A stretch of 64,000 nucleotides of DNA from Deltaproteobacteria bacterium (GTDB lineage: Bacteria > Desulfobacterota > Desulfobacteria > Desulfobacterales > GCA-2748835), in NCBI GenBank assembly GCA_002748835.1, contig PDTL01000017.1, positions 120,754 through 184,753 on the forward strand, given 5' to 3'. Position 1 is the stretch's first letter. Each line of letters begins with the position of its first letter. The position numbers were made by a program, and so were the translations under genes. A model generated the notes under the pieces. The model was not told where the DNA came from. It ran no database searches and saw only the letters and a program-made list of their open reading frames with translations. This document shows, piece by piece, positions 9,754 to 20,479 of the stretch.

Positions 9754-10926
9754 ATGAGCAAGCAGTCTTATCTGTTTACATCCGAATCTGTTACCGAAGG
9801 TCATCCGGACAAGGTAGCTGACGCGATTTCCGATGCTATTTTAGATGCGATCATGGCAGAAGACAAAGCATGCAGGGTGGCCTGCGAAACCCTGGTCACC
9901 ACCGGTATGGCCGTGATTGCCGGTGAGATCACCACCTCCTGCTATGTCGATTTTCCAGAACTTATCCGCGCCACCATCAAGGACATCGGATACGATTCCT
10001 CGGACATGGGGTTTGACTGGCAAACCTGCGCGGTGCTGACCAGCATCGACCATCAGTCCCCGGATATTGCCCAGGGCGTGAACACCGGTGAAGGGATCGA
10101 CCTTGATCAGGGTGCAGGTGACCAGGGCCTCATGTTCGGCTTTGCCTGCGACGAAACCCCGGAACTCATGCCCATGCCCATCACATTTGCCCACAAGCTG
10201 ACCCGGCGCCTTGCCGAAGTCAGAAAAACCGGTATACTCCCCTTCCTGCGGCCAGACGGGAAATCCCAGGTCACCATCGAATACGAAAACGGAGGCATTC
10301 CGAAGCGTATTGATACCGTGGTCCTCTCCACCCAGCACATCCCGGATGTCACCTATGACACCCTCAGGGAAGCGGTCATTGAAGAAGTGGTTAAAAAGGT
10401 CCTGCCCGCGGATATGATCGATGCAGGCACCCGCTATTTTATCAACCCCACCGGCCGGTTTGTCATCGGCGGCCCCATGGGTGACTGCGGTCTGACCGGA
10501 CGGAAGATCATTGTTGACACCTATGGCGGTCAGGGAAGCCATGGAGGCGGCTGTTTTTCCGGAAAAGACCCCTCAAAGGTGGACCGCAGCGCGTCTTACA
10601 TGGGCCGCCACATTGCCAAAAACCTGATCGCCGCAGGACTGGCCAAAAAATGCGAAGTCCAGGTCGCCTATGCCATCGGTGTTTCAAAGCCGGTCTCTCT
10701 CCTGGTCGACTTCATGGGTACCGGACGGATTGCCGAGACCAAAGCCGTTGAAATTGTCAACCAGGTCTTTGACCTGCGTCCGGCCGGCCTGATCCAGTAC
10801 CTGGATCTCAAACGCCCGATTTACAGAAAAACCGCTGCATACGGTCACTTTGGCCGCAATGAGCCGGAATTCAGTTGGGAATCAACCCATAAAGCGGAAG
10901 AAATCCGCTCGCTGGCCGGTCTCTGA
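9754..10926 (+). CDS. metK: S-adenosylmethionine synthetase MetK
   Basis: MetK makes SAM from methionine and ATP. The 390-residue protein shows the family signatures [18 protein letters not shown] at the N-terminus, [10 protein letters not shown] near residue 117 and [18 protein letters not shown] near 258-275, with the usual length. The ATG at 9754 follows AAGGAGAA with seven-base spacing; an upstream in-frame ATG at 9712 is ignored. It precedes ahcY by 83 bases on the same strand, and both belong to the activated-methyl cycle. Confidence 0.98.
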   Translation: MSKQSYLFTSESVTEGHPDKVADAISDAILDAIMAEDKACRVACETLVTTGMAVIAGEITTSCYVDFPELIRATIKDIGYDSSDMGFDWQTCAVLTSIDHQSPDIAQGVNTGEGIDLDQGAGDQGLMFGFACDETPELMPMPITFAHKLTRRLAEVRKTGILPFLRPDGKSQVTIEYENGGIPKRIDTVVLSTQHIPDVTYDTLREAVIEEVVKKVLPADMIDAGTRYFINPTGRFVIGGPMGDCGLTGRKIIVDTYGGQGSHGGGCFSGKDPSKVDRSASYMGRHIAKNLIAAGLAKKCEVQVAYAIGVSKPVSLLVDFMGTGRIAETKAVEIVNQVFDLRPAGLIQYLDLKRPIYRKTAAYGHFGRNEPEFSWESTHKAEEIRSLAGL

Positions 10927-10954
10927 TAGGTCGGCCCCTTCACTTGAAAATGAC

Positions 10955-10978
10955 GGCCGGCGCCAGCCCGCGCCGGTC
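10955..10978 (+). promoter_or_regulatory. GC-rich hairpin in the metK-ahcY spacer
   Basis: CCGGCGC (10957-10963) pairs with GCGCCGG (10970-10976) around a six-base loop, extendable by a G-U and a G-C pair. No U tract follows, so it is not a terminator; it could stabilise mRNA ends or adjust ahcY expression. I see no SAH-riboswitch core. Confidence 0.3.
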
Positions 10979-11009
10979 ACAGTAACTGAAACAAACAGGA
11001 GATAACCGA

Positions 11010-12467
11010 ATGTCTGGTTTACCCATTGAAAACGAAAAAAATACACCCTTTCTGGAACTTGACCCCAGCCTGAGCTACAAGGTTGCAGACATGTCCGAGG
11101 CTGATTTCGGCATCAAGGAAATGGAGCTGTCTGAAAACGAAATGCCCGGTCTGATGGCTGTGCGCACCAAATACGGCGCGGAAAAACCCCTCAAAGGGCT
11201 CAAGATCTCCGGCAGTCTTCATATGACCATCCAGACCGCCATGCTTATCGACACCCTCCATGCCCTAGGCGCGGATATCCGCTGGGCTTCCTGCAACATC
11301 TTCTCCACCCAGGATCACGCGGCCGCTGCCATTGTCAAAAAAGGGACTGCCGCTGTTTTTGCCTGGAAAGGTGAAAGTCTCGAGGAATACTGGTGGTGCA
11401 CTGAGCAGGCCCTGACCTGGCCGGACGGCAGTGGGCCGGATCTGATTGTGGATGACGGCGGGGATGCCACCTTGATGATTCACCAGGGGGTCAAGTGCGA
11501 ACTGAACCCAGAATCGCTCTCCCAAACCCATGACACCGCAGATATGAACTGCCTTATGGAACGCCTCCGGGCCGCTTATCAAAGAGACCCCGAACGCTGG
11601 CGGAAACTGGCGGCTAACATCCGCGGCGTTTCAGAAGAAACCACCACCGGTGTGGGCCGCCTTTACCAGCTGGCGGAAGCCGGTGAACTGCTCTTTCCGG
11701 CCATCAACGTGAACGATTCTGTCACCAAGTCGAAATTTGACAACATCTATGGATGCCGGGACTCCCTGGCAGACGGCATCAAGCGGGCCACAGACACCAT
11801 GATCGCCGGCAAGACCATCGTGGTCTGCGGATACGGTGACGTTGGCAAGGGCTGTGCGCAATCCATGCGCGGATTCGGTGCCCGGGTACTGGTCACAGAA
11901 ATCGACCCCATCTGCGCACTCCAGGCAGCCATGGAAGGTTTTGAAGTTACCACCATGGAACGGGCCGTGTCAGAAGCGGATATTTTTGTCACCGCCACCG
12001 GATGCTGCGATGTGGTCACCGGCGCACACATGGAACAGATGAAAGACGAAGCCATCCTCTGCAACATCGGCCACTTTGACCATGAAATCGAGATGAGCTA
12101 CCTGGAAAACAGCACTGAATGCGTGCGCACCCACATCAAACCCCAGGTAGACCAGTGGCGGCTCAAATCCGGCCGTTCCATCATCGTGCTGGCCGAAGGC
12201 CGCCTCGTTAATCTGGGATGCGCCACTGGCCACCCCAGCTTTGTTATGAGCAGCAGTTTCACCAACCAGACCCTGGCCCAGATCAAACTGGCCAGCGAAC
12301 CCCTGGAAAAACAGGTTTACGTCCTGCCCAAGGCCCTGGATGAAGAAGTGGCCCGCCTCCATATCGGTCGCCTGGGTGTGCACCTGACCACGCTCTCTGA
12401 CAAACAGGCCCAGTACATCGGCGTTCCTGTGGAAGGCCCCTACAAGCCAGACCACTATCGGTACTAA
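11010..12467 (+). CDS. ahcY: S-adenosylhomocysteine hydrolase AhcY
   Basis: AhcY reversibly cleaves SAH to adenosine and homocysteine, relieving product inhibition of methyltransferases. The 485-residue protein has the substrate region ([26 protein letters not shown]), the NAD-binding loop [14 protein letters not shown] near residue 271-284 and the C-terminal PYKPDHYRY that reaches into a neighbouring subunit's cofactor site. AGGAGATAACCGA precedes the ATG. It is the second gene after metK and is closed by a strong terminator at 12528-12568. Confidence 0.98.
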   Translation: MSGLPIENEKNTPFLELDPSLSYKVADMSEADFGIKEMELSENEMPGLMAVRTKYGAEKPLKGLKISGSLHMTIQTAMLIDTLHALGADIRWASCNIFSTQDHAAAAIVKKGTAAVFAWKGESLEEYWWCTEQALTWPDGSGPDLIVDDGGDATLMIHQGVKCELNPESLSQTHDTADMNCLMERLRAAYQRDPERWRKLAANIRGVSEETTTGVGRLYQLAEAGELLFPAINVNDSVTKSKFDNIYGCRDSLADGIKRATDTMIAGKTIVVCGYGDVGKGCAQSMRGFGARVLVTEIDPICALQAAMEGFEVTTMERAVSEADIFVTATGCCDVVTGAHMEQMKDEAILCNIGHFDHEIEMSYLENSTECVRTHIKPQVDQWRLKSGRSIIVLAEGRLVNLGCATGHPSFVMSSSFTNQTLAQIKLASEPLEKQVYVLPKALDEEVARLHIGRLGVHLTTLSDKQAQYIGVPVEGPYKPDHYRY

Positions 12468-12527
12468 CAAATGCTGTCCGGCACAGCCACCCTTGTGGGG
12501 GCTGCCGGCAGTTAGGATCATCACCAT

Positions 12528-12568
12528 AAAAAAAGCCCTGTCTTCGATAGAAGACAGGGCTTTTTTTT
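12528..12568. terminator. Strong bidirectional terminator between ahcY and groEL
   Basis: An 11-bp perfect stem (GCCCTGTCTTC / GAAGACAGGGC) with GATA loop is flanked by seven A and eight T residues, so it serves both convergent genes. Confidence 0.9.
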
Positions 12569-12602
12569 ATTAGCACAACAAGCCCGCAGCGCCGGGAAGC
12601 AA

Positions 12603-14273
<1,671 letters not shown>

Positions 14274-14314
14274 TCAGTGTATTTTCAGGCTGTTTTCGTT
14301 ATTACGGACGATAA

Positions 14315-14605
14315 TTAGTCTGTCACGACACCCAGTACATCGGATTCGAGGAGAATCAGGTATTCTTCGCCGTCGATTTTTACCTCGTTACCCCCGTATT
14401 TACCGAACAACACACGGTCACCTTCCTTGAGTTCCAGGGGAATCACCTTGCCATCGTCGAGCACGCGGCCGTTACCCACGGCAATCACGGTACCTTCAGC
14501 AGGTTTTTCTTTCGCTGTATCCGGAATAATGATACCGCCCTTGGTGGTCGTGGTTTCTTCAAGTCGTTTTACCAGGATCCTGTCATGCAACGGTCTGATG
14601 TTCAT
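14315..14605 (-). CDS. groES: Co-chaperonin GroES (Hsp10)
   Basis: GroES caps GroEL. The 96-residue protein starts [17 protein letters not shown] and has the mobile-loop region ([20 protein letters not shown]) and the terminal [11 protein letters not shown] perfect AGGAGG lies nine bases before the ATG at 14605, favouring it over an in-frame start 36 bases upstream. No CIRCE inverted repeat is visible upstream; a sigma-70-type promoter is at 14684-14711. Confidence 0.99.
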   Translation of the reverse strand: MNIRPLHDRILVKRLEETTTTKGGIIIPDTAKEKPAEGTVIAVGNGRVLDDGKVIPLELKEGDRVLFGKYGGNEVKIDGEEYLILLESDVLGVVTD

Positions 14606-14683
14606 TTCGCGTTTCCTCCTTATAGATCGCAATAAATACAAGTACGACTTTTACATCTGTTATTCACTATTTTATTGGAAGGG

Positions 14684-14711
14684 ATAATAAGCATCGCTGG
14701 TGGGTTGTAAA
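14684..14711 (-). promoter_or_regulatory. Predicted groESL promoter
   Basis: On the minus strand TTTACA (14711-14706) and TATTAT (14689-14684) are 16 bases apart, about 80 bases upstream of groES. I looked for a CIRCE element (TTAGCACTC-N9-GAGTGCTAA) and a sigma-32 core and found neither. Confidence 0.5.
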
Positions 14712-14767
14712 GGGCAGCACTGTATTTTTTACACCCGTTTCCTGCGATGGCACTCGCCCGGTGACCG

Positions 14768-15028
14768 TCAGCCGTCAGCGCTGGATGCTGCCGGTGCGGC
14801 AGCCGGTTCACCGGGACTATCGGGCGTATTGCCGGATGCACTTGATTTGGAACCACTGTAATCGGTCACATACCAGCCATCTCCCTTCAAATGAAAGGCA
14901 CTGTGGGAAATCAGTTTGTGCAGCTCTCCCTGACAGCTCGGGCACGTTTCCAGCGGCGCGTCGGTTATTTTCTGCACAACTTCATGCACGGCACCACACC
15001 CGATGCACTGGTATTCATAAATGGGCAT
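14768..15028 (-). CDS. FmdB-family zinc ribbon protein
   Basis: The 86-residue protein begins MPIYEYQCIGCGAVHEV and has two CxxC knuckles (CIGC at 8-11 and CPSC at about 29-32), the single zinc ribbon of the FmdB regulatory-protein family. The rest is a short Ser/Ala-rich tail. Its function is not established; family members are proposed regulators of formamidase or amidase genes in some bacteria. A GGGGAG ribosome site precedes the ATG. It lies upstream of groES but is separated by about 160 bases holding the groES promoter. Confidence 0.9.
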   Translation of the reverse strand: MPIYEYQCIGCGAVHEVVQKITDAPLETCPSCQGELHKLISHSAFHLKGDGWYVTDYSGSKSSASGNTPDSPGEPAAAPAASSADG

Positions 15029-15291
15029 CTACACTTCTCCCCAATCCTGATAAATTAATAAAAACATATAGTTAAAACAAACAATCATCAAAACTGCTAT
15101 AAAAATAGGGCACGAAGCCGGCTTGTCAATACCCGAAAACCATTTTTATTGTCAGGTTGATGCCCGCGACGTCCGGATGCATACCGACCCCATCCCGGTC
15201 TGCCGCCCAGACGTCGAAAAAGACGTCGAAAAAGGGGTGGACAAAAAAGAAAAAAGAATGATAGTGTATGTAGCTGTTATCAAAAATACTA

Positions 15292-15306
15292 TAAGGAGGT
15301 GATCCA
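15292..15306 (+). promoter_or_regulatory. Extended Shine-Dalgarno, 15-base match to 16S 3' end
   Basis: The sequence is the exact reverse complement of the conserved 16S tail TGGATCACCTCCTTA. It abuts the TTG start of the COX24-like gene, placing the AGGAGG core seven bases from the start. Confidence 0.85.
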
Positions 15307-15405
15307 TTGGGTAGTGTAATCAAGAAACGACGCAAAAAGATGCGTAAGCATAAACACCGAAAACTGCTCGCACGGACGCGGCACCAGAGAAGAAAAGGTA
15401 AATAA
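15307..15405 (+). CDS. AURKAIP1/COX24-like small basic ribosomal protein (mS38 homologue)
   Basis: This 32-residue gene starts with TTG (LGSVIKKRRKKMRKHKHR and on to a taa at 15403). It is very basic and matches the COX24/AURKAIP1 domain, whose mitochondrial form is ribosomal small-subunit protein mS38. Its ribosome site is extraordinary: bases 15292-15306 (TAAGGAGGTGATCCA) are fully complementary to the 3' tail of 16S rRNA and end right at the TTG. A terminator follows. The family assignment comes from the pattern SVIKKRRKKM plus the RTRHQRRK end; the ribosomal role is inferred. Confidence 0.85.
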   Translation: MGSVIKKRRKKMRKHKHRKLLARTRHQRRKGK

Positions 15406-15428
15406 TCTGACCGCATCTCCCATTGTTA

Positions 15429-15469
15429 AAGCAGGAAAAGCGCCTGAATTTCAGACGCTTTTCCTGCTT
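15429..15469. terminator. Terminator between COX24-like gene and hflC
   Basis: AAGCAGGAAAAGCG pairs with CGCTTTTCCTGCTT, the inner stem continues through CTGA/TCAG, and T-rich sequence follows. It lies between convergent genes and probably serves both. Confidence 0.8.
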
Positions 15470-15477
15470 GTTTTCTT

Positions 15478-16425
15478 CTATTTTTCTGTCTTGTAACCCT
15501 TCAGGTACTTCATAAACTCAGAATCTGTTGACAGCACCACCGATGTATTGCTGTCCACTGTATCCTTATAGGTTTCAAGTGTTTTCATGAAGGAATAGAA
15601 TTCCGGCGCCCGCTGATAGGCATCCGCGTATATCCGAATCGCCTCGGCATCCGCCTTCCCTTTCAGCTCTTCCCCCTGACGATAGGCCTCGGAGGTGATA
15701 ATCTTGAGTTCTTTTTCCTTATCCCCTCGAATCTTCTGAGCTTCCCCGGCACCTTCAGAGCGAAATTTTTCTGCAATCTGGTTCCGCTCCGCAACCATCC
15801 GGTTATAGACCGACTCCTGAACCTTCTCAACATAGTTGATCCGCTTGATCTTTACGTCGACCAGCTCGATCCCGAAGCCATCGAGCTTGGGCTGGGCCTG
15901 TTTCATAATATCCCGGGTGATCTGTTCACGGCCCACAGTAATCGCATAGGTCGTCGTATCATCCCGCTCTTCCTCATGGATCCCCTCCTCAAACGTGTCG
16001 AGTTTCCGGTTGGTTTTACGCACGGCCTCAATCAGCTTGTTGGAAGTAATGAAATTCCGCACAGCCGGGTCGATGATATCGTCCAGCCGTCCCAGGGCAC
16101 TATAGATATCCCCGACGGTCTGAAAAAATTTAATGGGATCGACAATCCGCCATCTCGCAAAGGTATCCACCCAGATATAGGTTTTATCAAGGGTGGGAAT
16201 CTGACCCGGATCCCCGTCCCATTCCTGCAGGTTTTTAGGGAACCGATTCGCCATATCGATCATCGGCACCTTGAAATTCAGGCCCGGCTCCATGATCGGT
16301 TTACGAACCACTCGCCCAAACCGGGTCACCACCACCTGCTCCGTCTCATCCACCACAAAGGCAGACATGTAAATGCCGACCGCCAGGGCCAGCACCAGTA
16401 ACAGTAAAAGTGAATTAGTTTTCAT
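15478..16425 (-). CDS. hflC: Protease modulator HflC (SPFH/band 7)
   Basis: HflC and HflK form a membrane-anchored cage that regulates the FtsH protease. The 315-residue protein has an N-terminal anchor (LLLLLVLALAVGIYMSAFVV), a band 7/SPFH domain (TEQVVVTRFGRVVRK onwards) and a long helical C-terminal region. Its ATG is preceded by GGAGGACTGA and lies inside the end of hflK, overlapping it by 11 bases, so the two are co-translated. FtsH itself is not in the window. Confidence 0.95.
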   Translation of the reverse strand: MKTNSLLLLLVLALAVGIYMSAFVVDETEQVVVTRFGRVVRKPIMEPGLNFKVPMIDMANRFPKNLQEWDGDPGQIPTLDKTYIWVDTFARWRIVDPIKFFQTVGDIYSALGRLDDIIDPAVRNFITSNKLIEAVRKTNRKLDTFEEGIHEEERDDTTTYAITVGREQITRDIMKQAQPKLDGFGIELVDVKIKRINYVEKVQESVYNRMVAERNQIAEKFRSEGAGEAQKIRGDKEKELKIITSEAYRQGEELKGKADAEAIRIYADAYQRAPEFYSFMKTLETYKDTVDSNTSVVLSTDSEFMKYLKGYKTEK

Positions 16426-17494
16426 TCAGTCCTCCGCCCTGACGCCCCATGTTAAGTAGCGGCAGAAAATTCTGCTGATCCGAATCAACCACATACTTCT
16501 GTCCCAGACGCGGAAACACATCCTTCATGGTTTCCAGATACATGCGGCGTTTGGTCACATCTTCGGCCTTCACGTATTCATTATAGATGGAGATAAACCG
16601 GGCCGCATCCCCCTTGGCGCGGTTGATCCGGTCCTGAGCATACCCTTCAGCCTGTTTGACCACACGTTCCGCATCCCCGCGTGCTTTGGGGATGGCCTTG
16701 TTGTAGTCTTCCCGGGCATTGTAGATCATGCGCTCTTTTTCCTGGATGGCCTGGTTGACCTCGTTGAACGAATCCTGCACGGGACCAGGTACGTTGGTTT
16801 TTTTCATTTCAATGGTGACCACGTAAAGACCGGTTTCCGCCAGATCCAGTTCCTGCTGCAACAGGCCCTTGGCTTCTTCGGCAATTTCTTCCCGCTTACT
16901 GATTACTTCGTTGATGCTCCGATCTCCCACCACAAGACGCATACTCGATTCCGCCATGTCCCGTAGCAGCTGACGCAGGTTGGATACCTTGAACATGTAA
17001 TTGTACGGATCCTTGATCCGGTACTGGACGATCCAGGGAACCACTGCCACGTTCAGATCACCGGTGAGCATCAGGGACACCTGATCTTCATCGGATGCCC
17101 GGGAACGCCGGGAGCGGTTCACCGCTGCTTCGGTCCGAAAGCCAAACTCTTCCTTGTACACACGCTTGACCTTAATGTTGGTCCGTTTTTCAATGCCGCC
17201 CGGAAGCTTGAAGTTAAGACCCGGCTGCTCGGTGCGGACATATTTGCCAAACCGCTGCACAATGGCCACTTCATCCAGTCCCACCGTATATACCATGGAA
17301 GAACCCAACAACAACAGCAGTGTAAGGACGATGATCAGAAGAAAGCCGCTGGGCAGTCTGAATTTTTTAAACTGTCCCAGCAATTCATCCAGCTGAGGCG
17401 GTGTCCCGCCCCCACCACCCGGACTGCCGCCGCCCGGACGCTGCCCGGATTGCCGTTTCTGCTGCTCGCGTAATTTATCCCAATCCCAGTTCAT
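16415..17494 (-). CDS. hflK: FtsH protease activity modulator HflK
   Basis: The 359-residue protein starts MNWDWDKLREQQKRQ, runs through a Gly/Pro-rich cytoplasmic segment (about 20-40), one membrane helix (about 55-78) and a band 7/SPFH domain, then a helical tail. It is the partner of HflC in the FtsH-associated cage. I chose the ATG at 17494 because this N-terminus is conserved in HflK; the frame runs on upstream but without a family-like sequence. A promoter candidate lies at 17607-17635. Confidence 0.95.
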   Translation of the reverse strand: MNWDWDKLREQQKRQSGQRPGGGSPGGGGGTPPQLDELLGQFKKFRLPSGFLLIIVLTLLLLLGSSMVYTVGLDEVAIVQRFGKYVRTEQPGLNFKLPGGIEKRTNIKVKRVYKEEFGFRTEAAVNRSRRSRASDEDQVSLMLTGDLNVAVVPWIVQYRIKDPYNYMFKVSNLRQLLRDMAESSMRLVVGDRSINEVISKREEIAEEAKGLLQQELDLAETGLYVVTIEMKKTNVPGPVQDSFNEVNQAIQEKERMIYNAREDYNKAIPKARGDAERVVKQAEGYAQDRINRAKGDAARFISIYNEYVKAEDVTKRRMYLETMKDVFPRLGQKYVVDSDQQNFLPLLNMGRQGGGLNEN

Positions 17495-17606
17495 CTGTGC
17501 ATCCCATTTTATTGATGTCCGTTTTTGTTTTGATCCGACCAGGCAACCGGGCCCGCCCACGGCAGCCCCTTTTTCGCCTGTCCGTCACCTGCCACTATTA
17601 AGGACA

Positions 17607-17635
17607 ATACTATCCATGATCGCCCCATCTTTCAA
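17607..17635 (-). promoter_or_regulatory. Predicted hflKC promoter
   Basis: On the minus strand TTGAAA (17635-17630) and TAGTAT (17612-17607) are separated by 17 bases, about 115 bases before hflK. Confidence 0.5.
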
Positions 17636-17670
17636 GGCCTTTTGGAAAAACCACCCAACCGCTTCGGCAT

Positions 17671-17700
17671 TTGACATTTTTTCACCAGAAACGGTATAAG
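17671..17700 (+). promoter_or_regulatory. Predicted promoter of the DUF721-trmN6 pair
   Basis: TTGACA (17671-17676) and TATAAG (17695-17700) are 18 bases apart, about 50 bases upstream of the DUF721 gene and back-to-back with the hflK promoter. Confidence 0.6.
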
Positions 17701-17752
17701 ATTCACGGGAACCACCCAACGCACCCGCACCCCTGAATCAGGAACCGCCACG

Positions 17753-18067
17753 ATGACACGAAAACCATCGGGAACCCTGCCTGTGTCCATCGCCGACACC
17801 CTGGCCGGCACCCTCAATGCCCTTCGCCCGACCCTGGACCCTGACCTGTTTGCGGTCTGGGATGTCTGGGAACAGGCGGCATCTCCCATTGTCGGTGATG
17901 CGGCAAAACCGGCCTCCTTTGATGGACGCCTCCTTGTCATCCATGTGGCAGGCGCCCCCTGGCTCCACCATCTCCACTACCGGAAAACAGACCTCATCGA
18001 CACCCTGAACCAGGCCATCGGGCGCCCTTTGATCGCAGATATCCGGTTCAAGGTCGGTCCTGTTTGA
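17753..18067 (+). CDS. DUF721 (DciA-like) protein
   Basis: The 104-residue protein has a DUF721 domain: a helical N-terminus followed by VWDVWEQAASPIVGDAAKP and the strand LLVIHVAGAPWLHHLHYRK, where many members read LxVxVxSxxWxxEL. In several bacteria DUF721 proteins (DciA) load or assist the replicative helicase DnaB. Whether this member does so is inference. The ATG has AGGA nine bases upstream. Its stop overlaps the start of the next gene. Confidence 0.8.
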   Translation: MTRKPSGTLPVSIADTLAGTLNALRPTLDPDLFAVWDVWEQAASPIVGDAAKPASFDGRLLVIHVAGAPWLHHLHYRKTDLIDTLNQAIGRPLIADIRFKVGPV

Positions 18068-18819
18068 CCACCCAGCCCAGGGCTGCCGCCTGTACCCTGG
18101 ATGTCATCGCAGGCGGCCGGATCCGCCTGTATCAGCACAAACACGGGTACCGATTTTCCATGGACCCGGTCTTTATCGCCCATTTCCTTGACCCGGCTCC
18201 GGAGAGCACGGGCCTGGATGCGGGAACCGGATGCGGCATCATCCCGTTGCTCCTGACGGACCGCCACCCCCAGATCCGGTATATCCACGCAGTGGAAATC
18301 CAGCCAAATCTCGCGGCACTGGCAGAGAAAAATGTCCGCCTGAACAACGCAGAAAACCGGATCCAGATTCATCACGGGGATGTGTTATCCCATGCGGGCA
18401 TGCAATCGATCGGTCCTGTGGACTGGATCATCAGCAATCCCCCATTTTACACGCCGGACAGCGGACGGATCAGCCCTTGCCAGGAAAAAGCCCTTGCCAA
18501 CCACGCGTTTACCCTGCCCATGGAGCGCCTCGTCCGAACCTGCCGCGACCGCCTTTCCCCGGATGGTCAGGCCGCAACCATCTACCCTGCAAACCGCACA
18601 GATGAACTGATACGTGCGATCACCGCATCTGGCGGCCACATACACCGGCTCCGTTTTATACGCGCCCATGCGGATGCCCCGGACCAGCGCGTGATGATAG
18701 CCTTTGGTTTCCCGGCCCCTGGCGCGGCGTTGCCGAATTGCAAAAAAGAAGCCCCGCTGGTGGTCTACCAGCAGGGCTCCCTTCAGTTAACCGGCGAAGC
18801 CGCCGGATATTACCGATAA
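18064..18819 (+). CDS. TrmN6-like tRNA1(Val) A37 N6-methyltransferase family protein
   Basis: The 251-residue class I methyltransferase has the SAM-binding motif LDAGTGCGII (51-60), an acidic residue after the next strand (AVEIQPN) and the catalytic NPPF (125-128) typical of N6-adenine methyltransferases. The N-terminal YQHKHGYRFSMDPVF matches the YfiC/TrmN6 group that methylates A37 of tRNA1(Val). The start is a TTG at 18064 embedded in the stop of the preceding gene, so it depends on translational coupling; no good ATG precedes the motif region. Confidence 0.88.
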   Translation: MTTQPRAAACTLDVIAGGRIRLYQHKHGYRFSMDPVFIAHFLDPAPESTGLDAGTGCGIIPLLLTDRHPQIRYIHAVEIQPNLAALAEKNVRLNNAENRIQIHHGDVLSHAGMQSIGPVDWIISNPPFYTPDSGRISPCQEKALANHAFTLPMERLVRTCRDRLSPDGQAATIYPANRTDELIRAITASGGHIHRLRFIRAHADAPDQRVMIAFGFPAPGAALPNCKKEAPLVVYQQGSLQLTGEAAGYYR

Positions 18820-18831
18820 AAATCCGACGAG

Positions 18832-20157
18832 TTACCGGGTCAGCCGGTTCAGGACCAAACCGGTCAAGGCCTTGGGATAAAAATAGGTGGTTTTCCGCGG
18901 CATGATCTCTCCGGCTTCAGCAATATCGATCACCTGCTGCATCCTTGTTCCGTTCAGAATAAAGGCGGCTACAGCGGCTCCGGAACGCACCTGTTCAGCC
19001 GCATCCCCGGCGTTACTGGTGTAGGTGATCACATCAGGATTATCCAGATCTTTGGCCGTCAGCCCCAGCAGCTTGTTTAAAAGCAGCCAGGTCAGCACCG
19101 ACACATCCAGATACCGGAGCGTCGGATGCAGATCATCTGCAAACAACTCATCCATCACCCCGGGCCTGAGCGTCAGGAGAAGCGCGTCCGCCTCACCATC
19201 CAGCAAGACGCCCAGTGATACGGTCCCCTTATCTGACGCCTGTTTTGCCATTTCGGCGGTCAGGTCCCGGCAGTTTTCACCGGCCGCCATGGCAGCCACG
19301 TCAAAATACGTCGGCAGTGCCGCCCGGAACGCCGCGATGTTCTCAGCACCAAGAGACTGGAGCACACGATGGGTGGGCTGAATCAGCATGCCCGGATCTT
19401 CCATGGCACACAGATACATCATAATCCCGTTGGCCGGATGGGTTTCATCAAATGACGGGTCTGTCTCCGCCAGCCAGTTGCGATAATTAAGGGCGGTTTC
19501 ATAGCGGTGATGCCCGTCTGCAATATACAGGCATTTATCGGCAAATGCACTGGTCACTTCAGCGAGCAGGGCCGTATCGGTGAACCGCCACAGGTGATGC
19601 GTTTCTCCGTTGTCATCCACCAGATCCATGATCGGCGCCATGGATTCGGCTGCTTTCAGCAGTGTGTCAAAAAGCGCAAGTTCAGGGTCTGAATAGATCG
19701 AGAAAATCTGGCTGAAATTGGCCTTGCACAGCTTGAGCAGCTCCAGCCGTTCGGATTTCACCGTTGAAAACGTCTGCTCGTGGGGCAAAATCACACCGTT
19801 TTCAAAGGGTTCCAGCTTGACAGTAGCGATCAGACCGTAGCGGGTATAGGTCGCGTTATCCACCGTGAAGGTCACACGGGTCAGGTAAAACGCCGGCGTG
19901 TCATCCTGTTTGAGCACACCGGCTTCCTGCCAGCTTTCAAACCACCCGGCTGCGCGGGTATGCCGGTTGTTTCCCGGCGCATCCCCTGCTTCGTCGCGTC
20001 CCAGAATCAGGCGGATCACATTGTTCGGATGGCGCTCATGAAGCAGCTTCTGGGCTTCGGGCGAAATCACGTCATAGGGCGGTGCAACCACATCGCCCAT
20101 GGATGGGATGACCTCAGGATTATACAAAATACCGTTGAACGGAGCGACGCTTGCCAT
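18832..20157 (-). CDS. DUF1015 family protein
   Basis: The 441-residue product matches DUF1015: it begins with a PFNGILYNPEVI-type segment and has VAPPYDVISPEAQ near 25-37, a phrase shared across the family, plus IADGHHRYETALNYR near residue 225. The HHRYETA block with neighbouring acidic residues suggests an enzymatic site, but the reaction is not established to my knowledge. GAGGGG lies six to seven bases before the ATG at 20157; the frame continues upstream but without support. It is a single gene on the minus strand. Confidence 0.88.
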   Translation of the reverse strand: MASVAPFNGILYNPEVIPSMGDVVAPPYDVISPEAQKLLHERHPNNVIRLILGRDEAGDAPGNNRHTRAAGWFESWQEAGVLKQDDTPAFYLTRVTFTVDNATYTRYGLIATVKLEPFENGVILPHEQTFSTVKSERLELLKLCKANFSQIFSIYSDPELALFDTLLKAAESMAPIMDLVDDNGETHHLWRFTDTALLAEVTSAFADKCLYIADGHHRYETALNYRNWLAETDPSFDETHPANGIMMYLCAMEDPGMLIQPTHRVLQSLGAENIAAFRAALPTYFDVAAMAAGENCRDLTAEMAKQASDKGTVSLGVLLDGEADALLLTLRPGVMDELFADDLHPTLRYLDVSVLTWLLLNKLLGLTAKDLDNPDVITYTSNAGDAAEQVRSGAAVAAFILNGTRMQQVIDIAEAGEIMPRKTTYFYPKALTGLVLNRLTR

Positions 20158-20218
20158 GGAATTCCCCTCTGTCATTGAAATCGTTTTGCAGCCATCTATC
20201 AACCAAACAGAATTGCAG

Positions 20219-20247
20219 AAAATACTAAATCCGGCGCCGATATTCAA
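20219..20247 (-). promoter_or_regulatory. Predicted promoter of the DUF1015 gene
   Basis: On the minus strand TTGAAT (20247-20242) and TATTTT (20224-20219) are 17 bases apart, about 60 bases upstream of the chosen ATG. Its position inside the longer open frame supports the downstream start. Confidence 0.45.
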
Positions 20248-20300
20248 GTTCAAATCCTGTTTAAAGCTGTTAACCGGTCCCCGAACAAACTAATTTCTTG

Positions 20301-20329
20301 TTGACTCTTTTTTCCAAACCCTGTAAAGC
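20301..20329 (+). promoter_or_regulatory. Candidate promoter of tRNA-Ser
   Basis: TTGACT (20301-20306) and TAAAGC (20324-20329) are 17 bases apart, about 60 bases before the tRNA. The -10 box is weak. Confidence 0.35.
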
Positions 20330-20391
20330 ATGGTGCACATTTGGACGGGGAATAGGAGATCGTTGCTCCCCCCTCGTTCTGAAACGCAAGC

Positions 20392-20479
20392 GGAGAGATG
20401 ACCGAGTGGCTGAAGGTGCACGCTTGGAAAGCGTGTGTACTTAACGGTACCATGGGTTCGAATCCCATTCTCTCCGCCA
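20392..20479 (+). tRNA. tRNA-Ser (GGA)
   Basis: The 88-nt gene folds into a class II tRNA. The acceptor pairs GGAGAGA with TCTCTCC, the anticodon arm is CACGC-TTGGAAA-GCGTG with anticodon GGA, a long variable arm follows, the T-loop reads GTTCGAATC and CCA is encoded at 20477-20479. It reads UCC and UCU codons. The tRNA-Ser-dnaX neighbourhood is common in bacteria. Confidence 0.97.

Noticed and set aside
9841..10542. Long open frame antisense to metK (233 codons)
   Set aside because: It lies entirely within metK on the other strand, has no family match and reflects codon bias of the real gene.
10927..11009. SAH riboswitch before ahcY
   Set aside because: The GC-rich hairpin does not show the SAH core.
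11970..12527. Open frame antisense to ahcY (185 codons)
   Set aside because: Shadow of ahcY; no ribosome site and no recognisable product.
14606..14767. CIRCE/HrcA site upstream of groES
   Set aside because: No TTAGCACTC inverted repeat is present.
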